12,994 bases of DNA from Clostridia bacterium (GTDB lineage Bacteria > Bacillota > Clostridia > Oscillospirales > Acutalibacteraceae), in assembly GCA_017552845.1 (NCBI GenBank), contig JAFZOE010000152.1, forward strand, positions 1-12,994, in the 5' to 3' direction. The notes beneath the pieces were generated by a model. It searched no databases. It saw only the letters and a program-made list of their open reading frames with translations, and was not told the DNA's origin. Of the stretch, positions 1 to 7,317 are shown piece by piece. Made by a program: the position numbers and the translations under genes. The number at the start of each line of letters is the position of its first letter. Within the stretch, counting starts at the first letter, position 1.

Positions 1-1728
1 CCGGATATCCCGGTTCACGCCTCAACGCAGATGACCGTCAATTCCCCTGACGGCGTTGAAATCCTTAAAAATATGGGCTTTAAGCGCACGGTCGTTCCGC
101 GCGAATTCACCGAAGGCGAGATAAAGAATCTTGCCGAAAAAACGGATATCGAGCTCGAATGCTTCGTCCACGGCGCGCTGTGTATGTGCCTTTCGGGGCA
201 GTGCCTGATGAGCAGCGTCATAGGCGGAAGAAGCGGCAACAGAGGACTCTGCGCCCAGCCGTGCCGTCTCGAATTCGGCGTCAATTCAAAGGGCGGAAAC
301 AACCTGAGCCTTAAAGATTTATCACTGATTGACAGAATTCCCGCCCTTGCCGAAAACGGAGTCTGCTCGCTCAAAATCGAGGGCAGGATGAAGCGCCCCG
401 AATATGTCGCGGCGGCGGTCACCGCCTGCAGAAATTCCCGCGAGGGAAAAGAAGATAAAGAGATAAACGATGCCCTCGGCGCAGTCTTTTCGCGCTCGGG
501 CTTCACAAGCGGATATTTTGACGATAAACGCGGAAAGGATATGTTCGGCATCCGCACGAAAGACGATGTCGTTTCCGCCGCCGAAGTGCTCGGCACCCTC
601 TCGCATCTCTATGATAACGAAAATCCGCTTATTCCCGTTGAAATGCAGTTTACGTTACACGCCGGAAAGCAAGCGGAACTTGTGATTAAAGCCGGAAACT
701 GCACCGTCGGCGTAAAATCGGAAAATATTCCCGATAAGGCAATCAACAAAGAGATAACGGCAAATGACGCCGCGGCGCGCCTTTCAAAATGCGGAGGCAC
801 GCAGTTCTATGCTCAGAAAGTTGTCTGCGATATCGAGCCCGGCCTCAATATGCCGGCTTCGGCGCTCAATTCCCTCAGGCGCGAGGGACTCGCACTGCTC
901 GAAAAAGAAATATCCAGAAAAGAGAAATATATTCTCCGCGAAGCGCAGACAAAAGCTATTCCCCATAAAACAAGCGGCAAAAGAAAGCTTTTCATCCGCT
1001 TCGGCGAGAGCGATTCAATACCCGAAGGGATAGAGGCGGACAGAATCATCATCCCGCTTTCCACACCCGATGAAACGGTAAAGGAACTTGTGAACTCGGG
1101 CGCAGAAATCGCCGCGGAAATACCCGTCTGCGTATTTTCAAACACCGATAAATTCCTGGAAAGACTGCTTGAATTAAAAGCTCTCGGCGTTTCGCTCGCT
1201 TCGGCGGGAAATCTCGACGGCGTAGGCATTGCAAAGAGCGCGGATATGCCCTTTGCCAGCGGCTTCGGAATGAATATATATAATTCAAAAAGCATTGAGA
1301 CGCTTGAAAAACTCGGGGCGGCGGACTGCCTCGTCTCATCGGAGCTGCCTGTATCCGATATTTCAAAGCTCGGCGGAGAACTGCCGAGGGGAGCTCTCGT
1401 TTACGGCAGGCTTCCGCTTATGGTTACGAGAAACTGCCCCGTTAAGAATAAGCTCTCCTGCGCTCAGTGCGGGAGAAAGAGCGCGCTTGTTGACCGCCTC
1501 GGCGTGAGGTTCCCCGTCAGGTGCAGCGACGGATTCTCGTTCATTTACAATTCCGTTCCCGTCTGCATGACGGACCGCCTTGACGAGATAAAAAATACTG
1601 ATTACGACTTATTGTATTTCACAACCGAGAGCAAAGAAGAAATGTTGAAAATTGCCGGCGATTACCGCGAGGGCGCAAAGCCGGATTATGAATTCACGCG
1701 AGGACTCTATTACAGAAACGTTTTGTGA
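1..1728 (+). CDS. U32 family peptidase with C-terminal collagenase-like region, 5' truncated
   Basis: This is the 3' part of a U32-family gene. The reading frame is open from base 1, and the residues before the first ATG (PDIPVHASTQ, then MTVNS) are typical internal U32 sequence, so the ATG at 31 is not the true start. About 100 N-terminal residues are probably missing. The family signature is present: ECFVHG, then Cys at fragment codons 61, 68, 84 and 88 (spacing 7, 16, 4), ending GNRGLCAQPCR. In characterised relatives such as E. coli RlhA and TrhP these cysteines are linked to an Fe-S cluster and tRNA/rRNA hydroxylation. Others are called collagenase-like peptidases, so the true activity is open. 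A second half (YGRLPLMVT, CPVKNKLSC, CAQCG, RFPVR, then a C-terminal FTRGLYYR) matches the long clostridial form of nearly 700 residues. The stop lies 6 bp before the next gene, so co-transcription is likely. Family assignment is secure; the reaction is not. Confidence 0.9.
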   Translation, partial: PDIPVHASTQMTVNSPDGVEILKNMGFKRTVVPREFTEGEIKNLAEKTDIELECFVHGALCMCLSGQCLMSSVIGGRSGNRGLCAQPCRLEFGVNSKGGNNLSLKDLSLIDRIPALAENGVCSLKIEGRMKRPEYVAAAVTACRNSREGKEDKEINDALGAVFSRSGFTSGYFDDKRGKDMFGIRTKDDVVSAAEVLGTLSHLYDNENPLIPVEMQFTLHAGKQAELVIKAGNCTVGVKSENIPDKAINKEITANDAAARLSKCGGTQFYAQKVVCDIEPGLNMPASALNSLRREGLALLEKEISRKEKYILREAQTKAIPHKTSGKRKLFIRFGESDSIPEGIEADRIIIPLSTPDETVKELVNSGAEIAAEIPVCVFSNTDKFLERLLELKALGVSLASAGNLDGVGIAKSADMPFASGFGMNIYNSKSIETLEKLGAADCLVSSELPVSDISKLGGELPRGALVYGRLPLMVTRNCPVKNKLSCAQCGRKSALVDRLGVRFPVRCSDGFSFIYNSVPVCMTDRLDEIKNTDYDLLYFTTESKEEMLKIAGDYREGAKPDYEFTRGLYYRNVL

Positions 1729-1734
1729 GGCAAT

Positions 1735-4107
1735 ATGAAAAAAGAATTTCCTCCCCCGTTTCCCCCGGAAAGAGAAAATAAGAATAAGCTCCCGCCCTGG
1801 GTAATCAGGGCGCTGGAGGAAAAAGGTCTTTCTGCCGAAGGGCTTGTCTTCGCGTGCTCCTGCGATATGGATAACGAGGCTCTCTATAAGGATTCGTGGC
1901 TTTTCTTTGACGACAAGGGCCTCTATATCGCAAGCGGAACTCAGGAAACAGTAAAACCTAAGCGCGGGCACGTTCCGCCTGAGCCGAAGGTCACAATAGA
2001 AAAAATTCAGTCAATACCTGTCGGGGATATTGATTTGCTCACCGCGGAGAGATACACCTCAACGGGTCGTCTTGTTATGTCCGAAAACGGCGAGGATGTC
2101 CCTCTGACTTACTTCTCGCTCGGCAAAATCGGAGATCTCGATGAATTCGCGCGCGCCTTCAATTCATATAAGGAAACGGGCGAAACGGGCATAACCCCGA
2201 GAATGGATGATGGGCCCGGCAAATGCAAAAAATGCGGTGCGCCATGCCCGCCTGACAAAGACTTCTGCAGAAAGCACGATAAGAATAAGGGCACTGCCGT
2301 CCGCCTGCTGAAATTCTTCGGCACCCACGCGGTTCAGATTGCGATTATTCTGGCGCTGATGGTTATGAACGCGGCGGCGCAGGTTTTCGTGCCCCAGCTC
2401 AGCACAAGGTCGCTCTATGACAACGTGCTCTCGGGCGGCTCCCCTCTCGAGCAGAGCATAAAGGCCCTCGGCGTGCTCGTTCTCTCGGTGGTCGGTCTGC
2501 GCGTTCTCAAGACCGTAATCACGATTATTCAGGATTATATGTCCGCCTCGATTATGCCGAGGATAATGTATGATATAAAAGTCAGGATTTTTGAGGCGAT
2601 GCAGCGCCTTTCGGTCGGCTTCTATTCCTCAAAGCAGACGGGCTCTCTCATGGACAGAGTCACGCGCGACGCGAATAATATCTACTGGTTCTTCACGGAC
2701 GGCGTGCCGCGCCTGATTATCGACGGCGCGATGATAATCGGCATACTTATCGTTATGTTTACAATGAGTTGGAAGCTCAGCCTCATAGCGCTGATTACCA
2801 CACCGATTCTTTTCCTGACTCTCGTTCTCGGCGACCGCCTTTTCAGGAGGATGCACCACAGAGTCTGGGTCATGCGCTCGAGGGCGCGCTCGCTCGTGAG
2901 CGACAATATCAACGGCCAGAGAGTTATCAAGGCCTTCGCAAAAGAAAACGATGAATACGGCCATTTCGAAAAGGAATCGGATGCCGTGCGCGATGCGGAG
3001 GTCAGGCTCGGAGTCGCCGAGGCCACGCTCTTCCCGATTCTCGATATTTTCGTGCTCCTGCTGACGACGGTTGTTCTCGCGGTCGGCGGAGTTATGGTCG
3101 CAAAGGGCGAGGGGAATATGACGACCGGCACCCTGCTGAGTTTCATCGTCTATGTCAATATGCTCAAAGAGCCGTTCGGCTTTCTCTCCTGGATTTCAAA
3201 CTGGTGGTCAAGGTGCTCGGATTCGGCCCAGCGCGTATTTGAAATCGCAGATGCGATGCCCGATATTACCGAAAAAGAAGACGCCGTCGGACTTGAGAAT
3301 ATCCGCGGCGAGGTTGAAATAAACGAGCTCGAATTCGAATACGAGCCTGCAAGACCTGTCATAAACAAGCTTTCGCTTCACGCGCCCGCGGGCACGATGC
3401 TCGGCATAGTCGGCAAGACCGGCGCGGGCAAGACCACGATTGCGAATCTCATCGCCCGCCTCTATGATGCAAAAGAGGGAAGTGTGAAAATCGACGGTAT
3501 CGATGTGCGCGACCTGAAACTCGCGGATTTAAGGCGCAATATCGGCCTCGTCTCACAGGATATATATCTTTTCATCGGCTCGATTGCCGATAATATCAGA
3601 TACGCGAAGCCCGACGCCACAATGGATGAGGTAATCGCCGCGGCAAAGGCTGCGTGCGCCCACGATTTCATTATGAAACTCCCCGACGGCTATGAGACGA
3701 GAGTCGGCGCGGGCGGGCAGTCCCTCTCGGGCGGCGAAAAGCAGAGAGTTTCAATAGCCCGCACGATTATACAGAATCCGAAAATACTGATTCTCGACGA
3801 GGCAACCGCCGCAATGGATACCGAGACGGAGCGCAATATTCAGGCGTCCCTCGGCCTGCTGACTCAAGGCAGAACGACCATCGCCATAGCCCACCGCCTC
3901 TCGACCCTGAGAGACAGCGACTACCTCGCGGTCATCGACGAGGGAAAAATCGTTGAATACGGCACATATCAGGATCTCATCAAACTGAAGGGCGAATTCT
4001 ACCGCTTATATAAGATTCAGGCGGAGGCCCTCAAGACAATCGGCATAGGAGACACCGAGGGAGCTTTCACTCCCGATGAGACGGAGGAGGAAAAACACGA
4101 TGACTGA
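1735..4107 (+). CDS. ABC exporter half-transporter with N-terminal PH-like domain and zinc ribbon (subunit 1)
   Basis: This encodes a 790-residue fused permease-ATPase, roughly 200 longer than a plain type IV ABC exporter half. Residues 1-150 are soluble: a Pro-rich start, then a strand-rich domain ending in a helix (IGDLDEFARAF). A zinc ribbon follows (C164, C167, C178, H181, with an extra C171). Membrane segments lie at about 195-225, 243-265, 325-366 and 430-475. The ATPase domain is complete: Walker A GKTGAGKTT at 560-568, Q608, signature LSGGEKQR at 664-671, Walker B ILILDEA with D688 and E689, and H720. The D-loop reads AAMD instead of the usual SALD. The C-terminus is an acidic tail. 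The start is ATG 1735, with GAGG just upstream and the previous stop 6 bp away. With the DUF1854 gene and a second ABC half directly downstream, it probably forms a heterodimer with the latter. Energised export is inferred from the fold, and the substrate is unknown. Confidence 0.92.
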   Translation: MKKEFPPPFPPERENKNKLPPWVIRALEEKGLSAEGLVFACSCDMDNEALYKDSWLFFDDKGLYIASGTQETVKPKRGHVPPEPKVTIEKIQSIPVGDIDLLTAERYTSTGRLVMSENGEDVPLTYFSLGKIGDLDEFARAFNSYKETGETGITPRMDDGPGKCKKCGAPCPPDKDFCRKHDKNKGTAVRLLKFFGTHAVQIAIILALMVMNAAAQVFVPQLSTRSLYDNVLSGGSPLEQSIKALGVLVLSVVGLRVLKTVITIIQDYMSASIMPRIMYDIKVRIFEAMQRLSVGFYSSKQTGSLMDRVTRDANNIYWFFTDGVPRLIIDGAMIIGILIVMFTMSWKLSLIALITTPILFLTLVLGDRLFRRMHHRVWVMRSRARSLVSDNINGQRVIKAFAKENDEYGHFEKESDAVRDAEVRLGVAEATLFPILDIFVLLLTTVVLAVGGVMVAKGEGNMTTGTLLSFIVYVNMLKEPFGFLSWISNWWSRCSDSAQRVFEIADAMPDITEKEDAVGLENIRGEVEINELEFEYEPARPVINKLSLHAPAGTMLGIVGKTGAGKTTIANLIARLYDAKEGSVKIDGIDVRDLKLADLRRNIGLVSQDIYLFIGSIADNIRYAKPDATMDEVIAAAKAACAHDFIMKLPDGYETRVGAGGQSLSGGEKQRVSIARTIIQNPKILILDEATAAMDTETERNIQASLGLLTQGRTTIAIAHRLSTLRDSDYLAVIDEGKIVEYGTYQDLIKLKGEFYRLYKIQAEALKTIGIGDTEGAFTPDETEEEKHDD

Positions 4108-4621
4108 CGCAATTCAGACCATTTCACCGGAAACTCTGAAAACAGAATATCTGAGCGCGGAAAACTGTGAATTCTTTGCCTCGGCCCACGGTTTCCTCGG
4201 CGCGAAAATCAAGGGGAAAGAATATAAGAGAGTGATTCTCACCAGAGCTCTGCCCCTCACCGAGCCCGATAAATATATCTGCATCACCGATGTTGAAAAA
4301 ACCGAGCTCGGCATTATCGAGGACACATCCGTATTCTCCCCGGAGCAGAAAAAGCTCATCGACGACGAGCTTTCGCGGCGTTATTTCTGCCCGGTCATCA
4401 CCGAAATCAAATCGATAAAAGAGAAATTCGGCAACTTCTATTTCGACGTGATGATAGGCGATTTCAAAAAGAATTTTACCGTTAAGAATCTCAATAAAAA
4501 CATCCGCTATCACGGCGAGGGCTTCGACCTTATCGACGTGGACGGAAACAGATACAGAATCCCCGATTTCAAGGCGATTTCACCGAAGAGCCGCAGAAAC
4601 CTCGAGCCTTATCTTTACTGA
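4100..4621 (+). CDS. DUF1854 family protein associated with ABC exporter pair
   Basis: This is a soluble 173-residue protein with no signal peptide or membrane segment. It fits the DUF1854 pattern: R(A)LPLTEPDKYICITD, then a LGIIED segment, an EELxRRYFxPxI-like stretch (DELSRRYFCPVITEI), a strand-rich middle, and an end like DVDGNRYRIPDF...SRRNLEPYL. DUF1854 has no proven function. It is known as a separate gene beside ABC transporters or as a domain attached to them, and some proteobacterial members sit with cyanophycin genes. ATG 4100 is chosen over the in-frame ATG at 4076 because the ribosome site GGAGGAGG (4083-4090) lies between them at correct spacing for 4100. This gives an 8 bp overlap with the upstream transporter gene, which implies translational coupling. 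Being sandwiched between two ABC halves suggests it is an accessory or substrate-recognition subunit; that role is inference. Confidence 0.85.
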   Translation: MTDAIQTISPETLKTEYLSAENCEFFASAHGFLGAKIKGKEYKRVILTRALPLTEPDKYICITDVEKTELGIIEDTSVFSPEQKKLIDDELSRRYFCPVITEIKSIKEKFGNFYFDVMIGDFKKNFTVKNLNKNIRYHGEGFDLIDVDGNRYRIPDFKAISPKSRRNLEPYLY

Positions 4622-4641
4622 GTTTTTCCGCATTTTTAAGG

Positions 4642-4649
4642 AAAGGAGG
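4642..4649 (+). promoter_or_regulatory. Ribosome binding site for second ABC gene
   Basis: AAAGGAGG is an almost perfect Shine-Dalgarno match placed 8 bases before ATG 4658. A nearer ATG at 4650 touches the site and is out of the real frame, so 4658 is the start. The 36 bp gap here is the largest inside the trio and holds no hairpin or promoter that I can see. Confidence 0.75.
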
Positions 4650-4657
4650 ATGATTTT

Positions 4658-6799
4658 ATGCTCGTAAAAGCCGCGTTTGACATGACTCCGGCGGGCGAAT
4701 ATACCCGCGGTGAGCTGACTTTTGACGGCAATATAATCTCTGCCTCAACCGGCGGAGAAGAAATCTTCCGCGGCAGCGCGGGGGAACTCGTCATGCGCAC
4801 CTATGTCGGCTGCGGAGAGCTCGAAATCATCCCCGAAAATCCCGCTCCCGACGCTTCGGACAGCATCCCCGTCTGCAGATATTCTATGAACTGCATTGAG
4901 GAGATAGGCGAATTCTGCAAGGTTGTCAATTATTACCTGCATACCGGCGAGGAAACCGAAATCGATTCCTCATCCTTCCGCGTTTGCCCGAAATGCGGCA
5001 GACATTATGCAAAGGGAATGAGCACCTGCCTTTTCTGCGTGGAAAAGACTTATCTTTTCAAGAGGCTGCTCGCCCTCGCGAAGCCTTATCTGCCCTCGCT
5101 GCTCTTTGCGGGCTTCTTCATTATGCTGACCTCGGGCTGCTCGGCGCTGATACCCGTGCTCAACAGCCGGCTTATCGATAATTATCTCAACAATTCCGCT
5201 CTGGCAAAGGATCAGGTAATCCGCGGAGTCATCATCACCGCCGCGCTGATGGGAGCGGCGCAGATACTCGGCAACATTTTCTCGATGATAAGCAACCGCC
5301 GCGCGAATAAAATCGGCGGCAGCATCTCCCACGATTTAAGGCTGCAGGTATATGACAAGATGCAGAGGCTGTCGGCATCGTCAATGTCGAATAAAACCTC
5401 GGGAGACCTGCAGAAACGAATTATCAACGACACCGAAAAAATCAAGGATTTCATCACCGAGCAGGGAATATATTTCCTGTCAAAGGTTATCCTTTTCATT
5501 GTAATCCTGATTGTTCTTATAAAAACCAGCCCGCTTCTCACGCTCATCGTGCTCCTGCCCGTTCCCCTTGCGCTCTATGCGATGTCGGCATTCTGGAGCA
5601 GAATCCGTGTCCGCTACGAAAAACAGTGGCGCTGTGATTCAAGGGCGTCTTCTATTCTTCACGATATCGTCAGAGGCATCAGGGTAGTTAAAACCTTCGG
5701 CAGCGAAGACAGGGAAATTGCCAAATTCGCCGCCGCATCGAAGAAACTCGCGGATGTTTCGGTCAGCAACGAGCATATGTGGGCGCTGATTTTCCCGCTG
5801 ATTGCCTTCATTATGGGGCTCGGCGAATTCTTCGTCATGTATTTCGGCGGCAGGATGGTGCTCTCGGGCAGGATAACGCTCGGCGAGCTGCTCGCCTTCA
5901 ACCTTTATCTCGCCTATATCTATGAGCCTCTCAGATGGATGTCGTCAATCCCGAGGCGGCTCGGCGAGGTCGCGACAAGCCTTATCAAGATATTTGAAAT
6001 AACAGACGAGAAACACGATGTCAACGATGCCGAGAATCCGCTTCCCGCGAATCTCGACGGCGACATAGTCTTTGAAAACGTCCAGTTCGGCTACAAAGCC
6101 TATGAGCCGGTGCTCAAGGATATTTCCCTTACTGTAAAGCAGGGCGAGATGATAGGCCTGGTCGGCCACTCGGGCGCCGGAAAGAGCACTTTCATCAACC
6201 TTGTTCTGCGTCTCTATGACGCCGACAACGGCAGCATTAAAATAGGCGGAACGGACGTGCGCGATATTTCGCTCGATGATTATCATTCAAAGGTCGGCGT
6301 CGTGTTCCAGGAAACATATCTTTTCTCCGGCACGGTCTATGACAATATAGCCTACGCGAGGCCGACAGCCACGCCCGCCGAGGTTATTGCCGCGGCGAAG
6401 GCGGCGAACGCGCACGACTTCATCATAAATCTCAGCGACGGCTACAACACCGTCATCGGCGAGGACGGCCTCGATTTATCGGGCGGCGAGCGTCAGAGAG
6501 TCGCGATTGCACGCGCGGTGCTGAGAAATCCCGAAATACTCATCCTCGATGAGGCGACAAGCGCGCTCGACCCCGAGACGGAGGAGGCCATTCAGGATGC
6601 CTTTGCGAAGCTCGTCAAGGGCAGAACAACCTTCGCCATAGCCCACCGTCTCTCAACCCTGAGAAACGCCGACCGTCTCGTCGTTATCGAAAAGGGCAGA
6701 ATCGCCGAGGTCGGCACACACCGTGACCTGCTGCTTCAGGGCGGAATCTACGCCTCTCTCGTTATGGCTCAGAGGCAGACGGCGAAGCTCACAAAATAG
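4658..6799 (+). CDS. ABC exporter half-transporter with N-terminal PH-like domain and zinc ribbon (subunit 2)
   Basis: This encodes a 713-residue fused permease-ATPase. Residues 1-100 are a soluble strand-rich domain that ends in a helix (CIEEIGEFCKVVNYY, then TGE), followed by a zinc ribbon C110-C113-C124-C127. Membrane segments lie at about 142-165, 188-212, 270-310, 373-395 and 400-425. The ATPase motifs are all canonical: Walker A GHSGAGKST about 503-511, Q551 in the Q-loop, signature LSGGERQR at 607-614, Walker B ILILDEATSALD and H663. The N-terminal region aligns with the same region of the upstream ABC protein, so the two are paralogous partners and likely form a heterodimer in the inner membrane. 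Both ATP sites look intact, unlike heterodimeric exporters with one degenerate site. Family assignment is firm; the substrate cannot be read from the sequence. The next gene starts 7 bp after the stop. Confidence 0.92.
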   Translation: MLVKAAFDMTPAGEYTRGELTFDGNIISASTGGEEIFRGSAGELVMRTYVGCGELEIIPENPAPDASDSIPVCRYSMNCIEEIGEFCKVVNYYLHTGEETEIDSSSFRVCPKCGRHYAKGMSTCLFCVEKTYLFKRLLALAKPYLPSLLFAGFFIMLTSGCSALIPVLNSRLIDNYLNNSALAKDQVIRGVIITAALMGAAQILGNIFSMISNRRANKIGGSISHDLRLQVYDKMQRLSASSMSNKTSGDLQKRIINDTEKIKDFITEQGIYFLSKVILFIVILIVLIKTSPLLTLIVLLPVPLALYAMSAFWSRIRVRYEKQWRCDSRASSILHDIVRGIRVVKTFGSEDREIAKFAAASKKLADVSVSNEHMWALIFPLIAFIMGLGEFFVMYFGGRMVLSGRITLGELLAFNLYLAYIYEPLRWMSSIPRRLGEVATSLIKIFEITDEKHDVNDAENPLPANLDGDIVFENVQFGYKAYEPVLKDISLTVKQGEMIGLVGHSGAGKSTFINLVLRLYDADNGSIKIGGTDVRDISLDDYHSKVGVVFQETYLFSGTVYDNIAYARPTATPAEVIAAAKAANAHDFIINLSDGYNTVIGEDGLDLSGGERQRVAIARAVLRNPEILILDEATSALDPETEEAIQDAFAKLVKGRTTFAIAHRLSTLRNADRLVVIEKGRIAEVGTHRDLLLQGGIYASLVMAQRQTAKLTK

Positions 6800-6806
6800 G
6801 AAAGAT

Positions 6807-7283
6807 ATGGAAATTCACAATATACCTCCCGTCTTTGACAAAGACAGCAGAATACTGATTTTAGGCAGTTTTCCGTCCGTTAAATCGCGCGAGGCCGAAT
6901 TCTTTTACGGCCACCCGCAGAACAGATTCTGGAAAGTGGCCGCCGCCGTTTTCGGTTGCGCTGTGCCGCAGACAGTCCCCGAAAAGAGGAAATTTCTGCT
7001 GAAAAACCATATCGCCGTCTGGGATGTGATTGCCCGGTGCGATATAGAAAACAGCGCGGATTCCACTATAAGGAACGTTGTTCCGAACGATTTAGACATT
7101 ATCCTCGGCAAAGCGGATATAAAGGAGATTTTCGTAAACGGCAGAACCGCGGAAAAATACTATAACAAATATATTCTCCCGCTCACCGGCAGGTCTGCGA
7201 TGTGCCTGCCCTCAACCTCCCCCGCCAACGCCGCAAAATCTCTCGATGATCTGATCGAAAGCTGGAAAATAATAAAGGTATGA
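6807..7283 (+). CDS. DNA-deoxyinosine glycosylase (UDG superfamily, family-6 type)
   Basis: This is a 158-residue cytoplasmic protein of the uracil-DNA glycosylase superfamily. It has the hypoxanthine-DNA glycosylase layout: ILILGSFPSVKS (18-27) as motif A, GHPQNRFWK (35-43) with N39 as the probable active-site residue region, AVWDVI (70-75), and LPSTSPANA (134-142) as the second base-contact motif. The family removes hypoxanthine arising from deaminated adenine, starting base excision repair. ATG 6807 is chosen because the frame is open further upstream only by overlapping the ABC gene, while AGGAAAG lies just before 6807 and the conserved domain begins within 15 residues. It is the last gene of the run, 7 bp after the ABC gene and before a terminator. 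Its link to the transporters is probably only operon placement. Exact base specificity (hypoxanthine versus uracil) is inferred from family resemblance. Confidence 0.87.
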   Translation: MEIHNIPPVFDKDSRILILGSFPSVKSREAEFFYGHPQNRFWKVAAAVFGCAVPQTVPEKRKFLLKNHIAVWDVIARCDIENSADSTIRNVVPNDLDIILGKADIKEIFVNGRTAEKYYNKYILPLTGRSAMCLPSTSPANAAKSLDDLIESWKIIKV

Positions 7284-7285
7284 AA

Positions 7286-7317
7286 AAAGCGACCGTCAAA
7301 GCGGCCGCTTTCTTTTA
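7286..7317. terminator. Bidirectional rho-independent terminator between convergent genes
   Basis: Arms AAAGCGACCG (7286-7295) and CGGCCGCTTT (7302-7311) form a 10-position stem with one A-C mismatch and a 6-base loop. CTTTTA follows on the plus strand, and six A bases (7283-7288) give a T-run on the minus strand. It begins directly after the glycosylase stop and reaches the stop codon of the converging GH89 gene, so one hairpin can end both transcripts. Confidence 0.8.

Noticed and set aside
2682..3146. Minus-strand open frame opposite the first ABC gene's membrane region
   Set aside because: Ser/Thr-rich antisense of membrane helices with no supporting start signals.
4076..4099. Earlier in-frame ATG for the DUF1854 gene
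   Set aside because: It precedes the GGAGGAGG ribosome site that fits ATG 4100, and it adds an Arg-rich stretch that is really the end of the upstream gene.
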